From NCBI RefSeq assembly GCF_951801035.1, contig NZ_CATOKT010000013.1: a stretch of 37,391 nucleotides of DNA; one strand, given 5' to 3'. The stretch comes from Adlercreutzia sp910585575 (GTDB lineage Bacteria > Actinomycetota > Coriobacteriia > Coriobacteriales > Eggerthellaceae). The notes beneath the pieces are model-generated. The model had not been told where the DNA came from. It did no database searches and saw nothing but the letters and a program-made list of their open reading frames with translations. Positions 5,691 to 13,601 of this stretch are shown piece after piece (position 1 is the stretch's first letter; every line of letters begins with the position of its first letter). Both the position numbers and the translations under genes were made by a program.

Positions 5691-8432
5691 ATGGGCGAGA
5701 ACGGTCTGAACGTCAGCCGTCGAGGGTTCGTGGCAGGAGCCGGCGCGGCCGCGGTAGGTCTGGGCCTTGCGGGATGCGCCTCGGGTACCGCAGAGAAAGA
5801 GGGGACTGATCTGGCGAATACATCGCTGGTGCCTGAGAAGATGGCCTACGATCCCAACGCGGGGGAGTGGATTCCCACTACCTGCAACATGTGCTTCAAC
5901 AACTGCTCCATTAAGGCCCACGTCATCGACGGTGTGGTGGTGGAGCTGACGGGCAATCCCGACAGCCCCATCGGCAACGGCCATATCTGCGGCAAGGGCG
6001 CCGCGGGCATCATGCAGCTCTACGATCCCAACCGCATCACCAAGCCGCTCAAGCGCACCAACCCCAAAAAGGGCCCCGACGAGGATCCCGGCTGGGTGGA
6101 GATCGAGTGGGACGAGGCTTTCGATATTATCGATGAGAAGTTCTCTGCTGCCGCCGCCGAGAATCCGGGCAACATCGGCAGCTTCTCCATGGTGTCCAGC
6201 CAGGCCGGTAGCTTGGTGAAGGGCATGGCTTTGGGCGCGCTCTACGGCACCTACGAGCCCGCCAACGCCACGGCCGACCTGTGCGGTACCGGCGTGCATC
6301 AGCTCAGCTACATCTACACAGGCGCCGGCAACGCCATGCCCGACTACAAGTACTGCAACTACCTTATCCAGTTCGGTACAAACGCTGGCGCAGCCACGCG
6401 TCACGGCTTCAACATGACGGCCAGCCTGTACTCCCAGCGCCGCTCCGAGGGCCTGCGCGTCGTGAACTTTGACCCGCACATGAGTGCCGGCGCCGAAACG
6501 GCCGACCAGTGGGTGCCCATCAAGCCCTCCACCGACGCCGCGGCAGCCAACTCCATCGCCTACGTGCTGGTGCACGAGCTCGATCTGATCGATCGCGAGT
6601 ACCTGACCAACCGCACTAACGGTCCGGCTTTGGTCAGTGATAAGACCCAGCGTGTGCTGCGCGATAAGAGCAGCAACAAGGCGCTGTACATGGACACCAC
6701 CGACAACAAGGCCAAGCCCTACGACGAGTGCGCAGCTCCGGCCCTGGAAGGCACCTTCACGGTGGATGGTGAGGCCTGCACCACGGGCTTCACCCTGTAC
6801 AAGGAGCACATCAAGAAGTACACGCCCGAGTACCAGGAGGCCATCACCTCGGTGCCCGCTGACACCATCCGTCAGGTGGCTAAGGAGTTCGGCGAGGCTG
6901 CCTGCATCGGCGAGACCATCGAGATCGACGGCAAGACCATGCCGTTCCGTCCCGCCTGCGTCGACATGTTCTCGGGCATGACGCGTCACAAGCATGCCTT
7001 CCATGCCTGCTGGTCGGTCATCTTCCTGAACGTGCTGGTGGGCTCGGCCAACTCCGTGGGCGGCCTGCTGGGCTTCGACCCGGCCTGCAACGGCTGGACC
7101 GACGACGCGGAGCCCTACGTCACCTGGCGCCCCGCCATTTGGGAAGAGGACGGCTTCATCGAGGACGTGTCCCTGATGCTGGCCTATCCGGGCTCGTACT
7201 ATCGCAACGTGCGCGAGTTCGAGTACGTGCCCACCGACATGTCCATGCTGGGCTTGCAGCCCATCGGCGCCGACGCCCAGTTCTTCAACATTGCCCAGGC
7301 CAATCCCGATCTGTACCACACGCAGCCCATCAAGGTTGCCCTGTACTACGGCTGCAACCCCATCAAGTGGTGGGCCAACCACGACGAGATGCGCGAGACC
7401 ATGGGCAAGCTCGACTTCATCGTGGGCATCGATCTGTTCCTCAACGACTCGTCCTACTACTACGACATCTTCCTGCCTGAGGCCAACTACCTCGAGCGCA
7501 GCGAGCCCTTGCCCCACTTCTTCCTGAACCATCGCGTTATCGGCGGTCTGGATGTTCCGTGGACCATCGGTGTGTGGCAGAAGGTTGTGGAGCCGAAGGA
7601 CGGCGGCATGGGCATCTTCTCCATCATGGGCGAGCTGGCTCACCGCAAGGGTCTCGATGCCAACTACATCGGCCTGATGAACAGCGTGTACCGTGTCAAG
7701 GAGGAGTACTCCATTCCCATGGACCAGAAGTTCGACATCGAGGCGTTCTGCGACTCGGTGCTGAAGAGCCTGGTAGACGAGGAGCACAACTGGGAGTGGT
7801 TCAAGGCCAACGGCGTGTACACCCATCCGCGCGACTTCGACGAGATGTACATCTGGGCCGATAACGCCCCGGGCAAGGTGCCGCTGTACTGGGACTTCAT
7901 GTTCGAGGCCAAGGAGAAGATCGAGGCCAGCGTCAAGAAGCTGGACATTCCTTGGGAAACCGACGACTATCAGCCGTTCCCCGACTGGAAGCCCTCGGTG
8001 GAGTGGGAGCTCGACGAGCCCGACTTCGACCTGTTCCCCATCTACTACACCGACTCCATCAACGTTGACTCCTGGAGCGTGGAGAATCCCTACATCGACG
8101 AGATCAACCGCGAGAACCCCTACGCCTACGCCATCGAGATGAATGCGGCGACGGCGAAGGCCAAGGGCCTGGCTGACGGCGATCAGGTGCGTCTGACCAG
8201 CTTGCACGACTCGTTCGTGGAGGGCACCATCATGACCTCTGAGAAGATTCATCCGGATTGCCTGAGCGTTATTGCCGGCAGCTGGGGCTCCAATTCCGAG
8301 TTCCTGCCTCTTGCCAAGGGCAAGGGCACGGCGGTGGCGCACCTGGTGCCTGGCCGTGATCCGAAGCGTCTGGATCACATCTGCTCCGCACTTGATCAGA
8401 CGGTCCGCGTCAAGATCGAGAAGATCTCTTAA
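5691..8432 (+). CDS. Tat-exported molybdopterin oxidoreductase, catalytic subunit (DMSO reductase family), paralog 2
   Basis: This 913-residue protein is collinear with the 1967-4702 product and clearly homologous throughout. It has the same Tat lipoprotein signal (SRRGF, lipobox LAGC, Cys29) and [4Fe-4S] ligands at Cys65, Cys68, Cys72 and Cys100. A candidate Mo-ligand Cys198 lies in ADLCGTG. Shared landmarks include ATRHGFNMT, VNFDPHMSAGAE, YYGCNPIKWW (YGCNPLKWW in paralog 1), NDSSYYYDIFLPEA and the C-terminal MGD-binding region. The first 50 or so coding bases are identical at the DNA level to the other copy, while the bodies are more diverged, especially around residues 160-195 and 470-490. 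Those are places where substrate pockets differ in this family. The two copies are therefore likely to act on different substrates. Confidence 0.9.
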   Translation: MGENGLNVSRRGFVAGAGAAAVGLGLAGCASGTAEKEGTDLANTSLVPEKMAYDPNAGEWIPTTCNMCFNNCSIKAHVIDGVVVELTGNPDSPIGNGHICGKGAAGIMQLYDPNRITKPLKRTNPKKGPDEDPGWVEIEWDEAFDIIDEKFSAAAAENPGNIGSFSMVSSQAGSLVKGMALGALYGTYEPANATADLCGTGVHQLSYIYTGAGNAMPDYKYCNYLIQFGTNAGAATRHGFNMTASLYSQRRSEGLRVVNFDPHMSAGAETADQWVPIKPSTDAAAANSIAYVLVHELDLIDREYLTNRTNGPALVSDKTQRVLRDKSSNKALYMDTTDNKAKPYDECAAPALEGTFTVDGEACTTGFTLYKEHIKKYTPEYQEAITSVPADTIRQVAKEFGEAACIGETIEIDGKTMPFRPACVDMFSGMTRHKHAFHACWSVIFLNVLVGSANSVGGLLGFDPACNGWTDDAEPYVTWRPAIWEEDGFIEDVSLMLAYPGSYYRNVREFEYVPTDMSMLGLQPIGADAQFFNIAQANPDLYHTQPIKVALYYGCNPIKWWANHDEMRETMGKLDFIVGIDLFLNDSSYYYDIFLPEANYLERSEPLPHFFLNHRVIGGLDVPWTIGVWQKVVEPKDGGMGIFSIMGELAHRKGLDANYIGLMNSVYRVKEEYSIPMDQKFDIEAFCDSVLKSLVDEEHNWEWFKANGVYTHPRDFDEMYIWADNAPGKVPLYWDFMFEAKEKIEASVKKLDIPWETDDYQPFPDWKPSVEWELDEPDFDLFPIYYTDSINVDSWSVENPYIDEINRENPYAYAIEMNAATAKAKGLADGDQVRLTSLHDSFVEGTIMTSEKIHPDCLSVIAGSWGSNSEFLPLAKGKGTAVAHLVPGRDPKRLDHICSALDQTVRVKIEKIS

Positions 8433-8446
8433 GGGGGGAGACCATA

Positions 8447-9058
8447 ATGACTTACGGAATGCTTATTGACCTCAAGAAGTGCATCGGCTGCCATGCCTGC
8501 TCGGTGGCGTGCAAAGAGGCCCATGGAACCCGCCCGGGTGTGCGCCGTTCCCGTGTGACGCGCGAGCTGGAGGGTGCCTATCCTGACGTGCGCATGACGT
8601 CCTATCCCATGCTGTGCATGCACTGCGAAAACGCGCCCTGCGTGGAGATTTGTCCCACAGGCGCTTCCGTCAAGCGCGACGACGGCATTGTCGTCATCAA
8701 CAAGGACGAGTGCATCGGCTGCGGCAGCTGCCAGACGGTGTGCCCTTACGACGCTCGTCACCTGGCGGAAAGCGAAGAGGGCTATTTTGGCGAGCAGCTC
8801 AACGAGTACGAGGAGCTGATGTACCCCACCATGCCGCCGGCCACCATGGACAAGTGCACCTTCTGCGCCGAGCGCATCGATGCCGGTGATGGCCAGATGC
8901 AGGCCTGCGTGGCTGCCTGCCCCGGCGGAGCTCGCACCTTCGGCGACTTGGAAACGCTGAAGGCCCAAGCCGAGGCTGAGGGCGGCTTCCAGCTGCTGCC
9001 CGAAGAGGGTACCAACCCCTCGGTGTGGTATCTGCCGAAGAAGGTGAACGAAGCCTAG
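8447..9058 (+). CDS. Four-cluster [4Fe-4S] electron-transfer subunit (DmsB-like), paralog 2
   Basis: This 203-residue protein has the same length as its paralog at 4718 and is collinear with it. It has the four Cys groups CIGCHACSVAC, CMHCENAPCVEICP, CIGCGSCQTVCP and CTFC...CVAACP. It carries no export signal and would travel with the Tat-targeted catalytic subunit encoded 14 bases upstream. The ribosome site is AAGGGGGGAG immediately after the upstream stop. As in the first operon, no membrane-anchor gene follows. The final cluster region reads ACPGGARTFGD in place of ACPAKARVFGE. Confidence 0.92.
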   Translation: MTYGMLIDLKKCIGCHACSVACKEAHGTRPGVRRSRVTRELEGAYPDVRMTSYPMLCMHCENAPCVEICPTGASVKRDDGIVVINKDECIGCGSCQTVCPYDARHLAESEEGYFGEQLNEYEELMYPTMPPATMDKCTFCAERIDAGDGQMQACVAACPGGARTFGDLETLKAQAEAEGGFQLLPEEGTNPSVWYLPKKVNEA

Positions 9059-9148
9059 TTCGGTCAAGAGGAGTATCGAATCCCTGGCGTTGCCGCTCGT
9101 TTTGATGGATGATGACGCCCGGGTTAAAGGAAATATCTCCCTCCCTGT

Positions 9149-9183
9149 GGACGGCGACCTCCTCCCGGTCGCCGTCCTTTTTT
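9149..9183 (+). terminator. Rho-independent terminator of the second molybdoenzyme operon
   Basis: GGACGGCGACC 9149-9159 pairs with GGTCGCCGTCC 9167-9177 around a 7-base loop and is followed by six T. Together with about ten preceding bases it nearly duplicates the terminator at 5358. The duplicated block therefore includes the 3' end of the operon. Confidence 0.95.
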
Positions 9184-9365
9184 GCCTGGGTTATGTTTCA
9201 GCCTCCTGGGAATGGGGGCGAAGGATCTTTGCAGGGAGTTTCGCGCAACGCAGGGCTAGGGTCTTGTGTCCTGCTGCAGCGCTCATGCGGGGTGTCTCGT
9301 GTAAAGGGTCGTCGTGAAGATGCCGTGAGGTGGCGGGGCGCGGGGCAAGGGCGCACTGTGGTGGG
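9184..9365. other. Intergenic stretch before fdhD
   Basis: About 180 GC-rich bases lie between the second operon terminator and the putative -10 of fdhD. Open frames here lack a ribosome site and protein-like composition. Nothing else was recognised. Confidence 0.4.
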
Positions 9366-9371
9366 TATAAT
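9366..9371 (+). promoter_or_regulatory. Putative -10 box for fdhD
   Basis: A perfect TATAAT lies 30 bases before the GTG start of fdhD in otherwise GC-rich DNA. No convincing -35 box is seen at the expected distance. Confidence 0.45.
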
Positions 9372-9401
9372 GGCCTTGTCCCTCTTGCGAGAAAGGTTGC
9401 C

Positions 9402-10202
9402 GTGAACACGCGCGCATCTGACGGAGCCGTTGACCAGGCAAGTCCGTCTTCATTCATCCATGAGCTCATTTGCCGCTTCGAAGAGGAAGTGGGCACCTAT
9501 CAGATCGACACGGTCATCGAAGAAGTGGTGTTCACGATACTCGTCGACGGGGCGGCCGTGCGCGACATGACCTGCTCGCCCTGGCACATCCGCGAACTAG
9601 TTATCGGGAGCCTCTACACTTCGGGGAAAATCGACTGCATCGAGGATGTGGCATCGGTTGAGGTTGACGAAGAGGCCGGCGAGGTGCGCGTGCGCACCGT
9701 CGGGGAAAACAGCAGCCGTCCCGAGACGGCCGGAGCAGTGGTAGACCGAGTGCTCTGTCCGACGGCACGGCCTTCGGTGTCGGTCGAGCCCATGCTCACA
9801 GCCGAAGAGGTGTCGACGCGCATCGGCTTTTTGGAAGGGAACTCCCAGCTGTTCCATCGCACCGGCGGCGTGCACAGCGCCGTGCTGGTAGATGGCGAAG
9901 GGGAGCTCGTAGCTTGGTTCGAGGATATCGGCCGCCACAACGCCCTCGATAAGCTGGCGGGCTGGTGTTTGGCGAACCACGTCGATGCCTCCGACAAGAT
10001 TCTCCTGTTCAGCGGTCGTGTACCCCGTGAGATTATCGCGCGCGCCATTCGCATCGGCGTGCCGGTGGTCATATCGCCGGGCGCGCCCACGAACCTGTCC
10101 ATCGCCCTGGCCTGCGAGCACGGCATCACTCTCATCGGCTTCGCCAAAAACGGCAAGTTCAACGTCTACACCCACGCCACCCGCATCAAACCGGCGGAAT
10201 AG
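9402..10202 (+). CDS. fdhD: FdhD, sulfur-transfer accessory protein for molybdenum enzymes
   Basis: This 266-residue protein starts at GTG 9402, just after GAGAAAGG; the frame is open further upstream but without a ribosome site. FdhD moves sulfur from a cysteine desulfurase to the bis-MGD cofactor, making formate dehydrogenase and related enzymes active. Hallmarks are FHRTGGVHSA (about 151-160), EDIGRHNALDKLAG (174-187), the SGRVPREI segment and the C-terminal GFAKNGKFNVYT. The CxxC loop that carries the persulfide in E. coli FdhD is represented here only by Cys119 in RVLCPTARPS, so the second Cys is missing. Its position next to two molybdoenzyme operons suits a maturation role, although it has its own promoter-like sequence. 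Confidence 0.93.
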   Translation: MNTRASDGAVDQASPSSFIHELICRFEEEVGTYQIDTVIEEVVFTILVDGAAVRDMTCSPWHIRELVIGSLYTSGKIDCIEDVASVEVDEEAGEVRVRTVGENSSRPETAGAVVDRVLCPTARPSVSVEPMLTAEEVSTRIGFLEGNSQLFHRTGGVHSAVLVDGEGELVAWFEDIGRHNALDKLAGWCLANHVDASDKILLFSGRVPREIIARAIRIGVPVVISPGAPTNLSIALACEHGITLIGFAKNGKFNVYTHATRIKPAE

Positions 10203-10215
10203 CCCGTGGCAACTG

Positions 10216-10253
10216 CCCGCCCTCTCTCGTTGGGTGAGGAGCGAAAGGGCGGG
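10216..10253. terminator. Hairpin downstream of fdhD, possible terminator
   Basis: CCCGCCCT 10216-10223 pairs perfectly with AGGGCGGG 10246-10253. There is no T-tract on either side, so intrinsic termination is uncertain. Confidence 0.4.
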
Positions 10254-10360
10254 GGTGTTCCGCAGGGCACCGTCTGAACACCAAAAAGAAGACGGCCGAA
10301 GGCCGCCCAGTAAATGCATGAAGGAGCGCAGCGCCCGAGCGAAGCGAGTCAGCGGAGCGG

Positions 10361-10398
10361 CGCGTGCCCGGAGGAATATCGCCGTCCTTTCGCGGACA
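10361..10398 (+). repeat. Direct repeat, copy 1 (38 bp)
   Basis: This unit begins CGCGTGCCCGGAGGAATA and ends CGCGGACA. It differs from the copy at 10611 at a single position (T versus C). Similarity continues more weakly for about 20 bases downstream. The last part can fold as GTCC-TTTCGC-GGAC. Confidence 0.8.
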
Positions 10399-10610
10399 AC
10401 CAAGGAACGCTCTCGCTGGGGGTTAGGCCCTGAGAAGCCAGGTTCCACGACGGGACGCGCGGGCCAGGTTCCAAGATGGGGTGGTTTGGTACCCCTGCGG
10501 CGCTGTCGGAAATTTTCTGACCTGGGGTTTCTCAGTGGCAGGGAACCATTTCCCCTTATTTTGGCAGTCCGCGAGATACCAAACAGGCCGTTCTTGGAAC
10601 TTAATTGCTG

Positions 10611-10648
10611 CGCGTGCCCGGAGGAATACCGCCGTCCTTTCGCGGACA
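10611..10648 (+). repeat. Direct repeat, copy 2 (38 bp)
   Basis: This is the second copy of the 38-base repeat at 10361, 250 bases further on, with one mismatch. The two copies flank a segment with its own inverted repeats at 10484-10584. Confidence 0.8.
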
Positions 10649-10698
10649 GCTAAGCAAAGCGCTCGTTCTCGGAACCTGAGCCCTACTGCCGTCAGCTT

Positions 10699-12078
10699 CT
10701 ACAGCCAAGAGCTGACAATAGGTACCCAGCCCATGATGAGGATGATAACCACCAGCACCGGCACACCGAAGCGCATCCAGGGGTGCAGCCAGGTAGGAAA
10801 CTTCAGCCCCTCGCCCTCATTGGCCTCGGCCAGGAAGTTCTTCCATCCCCAGCCTCGCTTCGAAACGCAGAACAGCACAAACACCAGCGAGCCCAAAGGC
10901 ATGATGTTGCTGGACACCAGGAAGTCCTCGATGGTTTGGATGTCGCCGACGCCCGGCATGACCACGTCCGACAGCACGTTGAAGCCCAAGGCGCAGGGCA
11001 GTGACAGCAGCGGGATGGCAATGAGGTTCACGGTGACGGCCTTCTTGCGACTCCAGCCCCATTCGTCCATGGCAAAGCGCAAAATGCCCTCGAATACGGC
11101 AATGACCGTGGACAGGGCCGCGAAGCTCATGAATACGAAGAACAGGGTGCCCCACACGTGTCCCAGCCACATCTGCTCGAACACGCTGGGCAAGGTGATA
11201 AACACCAGGCCCGGGCCTGAATCGGGCGCTACGCCGAAAGCAAAGCAGGCCGGGAAGATGATAAGGCCCGTGGCCAGGGCCACGCCCGTGTCCAGCACGC
11301 CGATGGTGGCCGCCTCACCCATGAGCGAGCGATGCTTGTCGATATAGCTGCCAAAGATGGTCATGGAACCCATGCCGATGGAGAGCGTGAAGAACGCCTG
11401 GCCCATGGCGGCGTAGGCGGCTTCGAAGAAGGCGTCGGGGCTGCCGAAGATCTTCGAGAAATCGGGCAGCAGGTAGAAGGCCACGCCCTCTTCGGCGCCC
11501 GGCAGGGTAAGAGAGCGAATGACCAGCACGCCCAAAATGGCCAGCAGACACAGCATCATGACCTTCGTGATGCGCTCTACGCCCTTCTGCACGCCCAGCG
11601 AGCAAATAAGGATAGAGGCAGCGCATACCACCACCATCCAGAACACCACTTCCACGGGGTCGGCCAGCATGGCGTTGAAGATGGCCGCCGTTTGCTCGGT
11701 ACCAGCGTTGACGAACTGCCCCGAGGCCATTTTCGGCACATAGGCCAGCATCCAGCCGGCCACGGTGGTGTAGAACATCATGAGCAAATAGCAGCCGGCA
11801 ATGCCGATCCACTTGTACTTGTGCCAATGGCTGCCGCGCGGTTCCAGCACGTTGAAGGCGCGCGCAATGGACTTCTGACTGCCGCGGCCCACGGCGAATT
11901 CCATGACCATGATGGGAAGTCCCAGCACCAGCAAGAAGAACAGGTACAGCAGAAGGAAGGCCGCGCCGCCGTACTCGCCGGTAATATAGGGGAAGCGCCA
12001 GACATTTCCCAAGCCGATGGCGCAGCCGGCGCTGATGAGAATGAATCCGAGACGGGAACCGAAGCGCTCTCGTTCCAT
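10699..12078 (-). CDS. Sodium-dependent neurotransmitter/amino acid symporter (NSS/SNF family)
   Basis: This is a 459-residue integral membrane protein on the minus strand. The start ATG (12076-12078) is preceded by an AAAGAGAG site, whereas the longer open frame upstream has neither a ribosome site nor transporter-like residues. The N-terminus contains the NSS signature: RLGFILISAGCAIGLGNVWRFPYITGEYGGAAF, split here across TM1 and its unwound sodium-binding part (NVWRFP). About eleven hydrophobic segments follow, consistent with bacterial LeuT/MhsT relatives, many of which have eleven rather than twelve. The family takes up amino acids such as branched-chain or aromatic residues with sodium. 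The substrate cannot be told. The gene stands alone, convergent with fdhD. Confidence 0.93.
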   Translation of the reverse strand: MERERFGSRLGFILISAGCAIGLGNVWRFPYITGEYGGAAFLLLYLFFLLVLGLPIMVMEFAVGRGSQKSIARAFNVLEPRGSHWHKYKWIGIAGCYLLMMFYTTVAGWMLAYVPKMASGQFVNAGTEQTAAIFNAMLADPVEVVFWMVVVCAASILICSLGVQKGVERITKVMMLCLLAILGVLVIRSLTLPGAEEGVAFYLLPDFSKIFGSPDAFFEAAYAAMGQAFFTLSIGMGSMTIFGSYIDKHRSLMGEAATIGVLDTGVALATGLIIFPACFAFGVAPDSGPGLVFITLPSVFEQMWLGHVWGTLFFVFMSFAALSTVIAVFEGILRFAMDEWGWSRKKAVTVNLIAIPLLSLPCALGFNVLSDVVMPGVGDIQTIEDFLVSSNIMPLGSLVFVLFCVSKRGWGWKNFLAEANEGEGLKFPTWLHPWMRFGVPVLVVIILIMGWVPIVSSWL

Positions 12079-12294
12079 GAAGGCTCTCTTTCTAAAGGCG
12101 CAAATGCGCCCGGTCGGGCACCCGATCGGCAATCGGGGCGCAAATCGTACATCAGGCATGAATACCCGACTCCATGGTAGAGAAGCCGCTGCGGGGTTTT
12201 CGGGCCAGCCACGAATGGTAAGCTAACTGCAAACAAAAGGAAACAGCTGGGAACCAGATTTCAGAGAGGACTCTGGGAAGGGAAGGACGGCCCG

Positions 12295-12765
12295 ATGAAT
12301 ATCTTGGTGAGTGCCTGCTTGCTGGGGGAGCCCTGTCGCTACGATGGGCGCGCGAAGCCCTGTGCCGCCGTGCAGGCGCTAGCGAAGCAGCATCGGCTGG
12401 TGTCCGTCTGCCCCGAGGTGCTGGGAGGTCTGCCCACGCCGCGCCTGCCTAGCGAGCTGCAGCGCACCGGAGCGGGAGTGCGCGTGGTGAATGTCGAGGG
12501 CCGGGACGTAACCGCCGCCTTCGAGCGCGGCGCCGAAATTGCGTGCCAGCTTGCGGAAGACGAGGGCTGCGCCGTGGCCGTGCTCAAGAGCGGTAGTCCC
12601 TCCTGTGGCAGTGAGACCGTGTACGACGGAACCTTTACGGGGCGGATGTGCCGCGGTGAGGGTGTTGCGGCGGCACGACTGCGGGGTCAGGGGGTAGTGG
12701 TGATCGACGAGGAGCATCTTGGCGCCCTTCCCCTTGAGGACGGTAACGACTGCCAGCGAGAATGA
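12295..12765 (+). CDS. DUF523 / TudS-like iron-sulfur protein
   Basis: This 156-residue protein has the full set of DUF523 motifs: SACLLGEPCRYDG (7-19), CPEVLGGLPTPRLPSE (about 40-54) and AVLKSGSPSCG (about 95-105). Members of this family include TudS, a [4Fe-4S] enzyme that removes sulfur from thiouracil and thio-nucleosides. The conserved cysteines in the three motifs are the expected cluster ligands and are all present. The start ATG at 12295 follows GGGAAGG. The gene is divergent from the symporter, and the 216-base gap between them must hold both promoters. Family assignment is sure. Desulfidase activity of this member is inferred from the family only. Confidence 0.9.
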   Translation: MNILVSACLLGEPCRYDGRAKPCAAVQALAKQHRLVSVCPEVLGGLPTPRLPSELQRTGAGVRVVNVEGRDVTAAFERGAEIACQLAEDEGCAVAVLKSGSPSCGSETVYDGTFTGRMCRGEGVAAARLRGQGVVVIDEEHLGALPLEDGNDCQRE

Positions 12766-12775
12766 CCGCCAACAA

Positions 12776-12811
12776 GAGAAGGCCCGAGAACTCATGCTCT
12801 CGGGCCTTCTC
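12776..12811. terminator. Bidirectional hairpin between convergent genes
   Basis: A perfect 14-base stem, GAGAAGGCCCGAGA 12776-12789 with TCTCGGGCCTTCTC 12798-12811, encloses an 8-base loop between the convergent DUF523 gene and the repeat protein gene. It lacks a long T-tract, but its position and stability suggest termination from both sides. Confidence 0.7.
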
Positions 12812-12833
12812 TCAGGAGTGGTTGGAAGAAACG

Positions 12834-13190
12834 CTACTTCTTCGCGTCGTCCTTCGCGTCGGCGGCGGCCTTCTTGGCGTCGTCCATCTTGTCGGCAGCG
12901 GCCTTCTTCAGCTCTTCGGCCTTGTCCGAGGCGGCATCGGCGATGTCGCCGGCCTTCTCAGCGGCGGCGTCCTTCAAGTCGCCGGCCTTCTCGACGGCAG
13001 CATCCTTCAGGTCGCCGGCCTTGTCGGCCAAGTCTCCGGCCTTCTCGGCGGCTGCGTCTTTCAAATCTCCTGCCTTCTCGGCGGCGGCGTCCTTCAGGTC
13101 GCCGGCTTTGTCGGCCAGGTCCTTGGCGCCATCCTGGAACGCTTCTTTGATGTCCTCGCCGGCGTCCTTCATCTTGTCCAGAAAGCTCAT
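12834..13190 (-). CDS. Small helical 11-residue-repeat protein (LEA/YtxH-like composition)
   Basis: This is a 118-residue protein on the minus strand. ATG (13188-13190) is preceded by AAGGAG at good spacing; the upstream open frame has a different composition and is not used. After the amphipathic N-terminus MSFLDKMKDAGEDIKEAF the rest is Ala, Lys and Asp rich. It is built of 11-residue units of the type AGDLKDAAAEK. A higher-order unit of 29 residues (one 7-mer plus two 11-mers) occurs at about 22-50 and again at 51-79 with few changes. There is no signal peptide, Cys, Trp or catalytic motif. Eleven-residue amphipathic repeats are typical of LEA and apolipoprotein-like proteins that bind surfaces under stress. 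The function here is unknown. Confidence 0.8.
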   Translation of the reverse strand: MSFLDKMKDAGEDIKEAFQDGAKDLADKAGDLKDAAAEKAGDLKDAAAEKAGDLADKAGDLKDAAVEKAGDLKDAAAEKAGDIADAASDKAEELKKAAADKMDDAKKAAADAKDDAKK

Positions 13191-13339
13191 GGGATCTCCT
13201 TCCCGTGGGTTAACAGCTAAGGTCATCTTATGCGGGAAGAGAGGTTGGGGCTGAGGGCGGATTCGCTTCGATGCTGCGCCTTTGACGTCCCGTAAGCCTG
13301 CGGTTGAAATCGGGGAGGCTCCGTGCGGACACTGGCGCG

Positions 13340-13486
13340 GTGCGCGCCCGCACATTCGGACGTCGTGCGATAAGCGCGCTCGTTCGGGTGTCGGTGCGAT
13401 ACGCGCCCGCCCGCTCGGATGTCGGCGCGTTACGCCCCTGCTCATTCTGGTGTCGGTGCGATACGCACTCGCTCATTCGTTTGTTC
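13340..13486. repeat. Degenerate tandem repeat, about five units of 25-31 bp
   Basis: Successive units begin at 13340, 13365, 13394, 13425 and 13456, each with a start like GTGCGATACGC and an end like CGG(A/G)TGTCG. Units differ at many positions and there are no unique spacers, so this is a decayed minisatellite and not a CRISPR array. Confidence 0.6.
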
Positions 13487-13571
13487 GTATATCGTTCGTC
13501 TTCGGGCCTTGGACATTTGCGTAAGGTCGCGGCTCGTTCCGTGCATTTGCTCTGGTGCGCCGGCGACAACC

Positions 13572-13601
13572 TGTGATACCATGAACAAATGTTCTTATAA
13601 T
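13572..13601 (+). promoter_or_regulatory. Putative promoter of the SNF2 ATPase gene
   Basis: A perfect -10 box TATAAT lies at 13596-13601, with a weak -35 candidate TGTGAT at 13572-13577. It is located 50 bases before the GTG start at 13651 in a locally AT-rich stretch. Confidence 0.55.

Larger units (their letters stand above)
10203..10698. other. Repeat-bearing intergenic region between fdhD and the symporter gene
   Basis: This 496-base gap separates two convergent genes. It contains a hairpin (10216-10253), a pair of 38-base direct repeats (10361-10398 and 10611-10648), and between them a segment bounded by the perfect inverted 8-mers GTTTGGTA (10484-10491) and TACCAAAC (10577-10584). A further stem, GGGAA 10541-10545 with TTCCC 10550-10554, lies inside. 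No protein-like frame was found. It resembles a dock for small non-autonomous repeat elements. Confidence 0.55.

Noticed and set aside
5619..8378. A long minus-strand frame opposite the second molybdoenzyme gene
   Set aside because: Same reason; the plus-strand gene has a Tat signal, Fe-S motifs and a ribosome site, while the antisense frame has none.
10481..11347. A plus-strand frame running from the repeat region into the symporter gene
   Set aside because: Its 3' part is antisense to a clear NSS transporter and its 5' part lies in repeats.
13340..13486. Possible CRISPR array
   Set aside because: Units are degenerate along their whole length and there are no unique spacers between constant repeats. 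There are no cas genes nearby.
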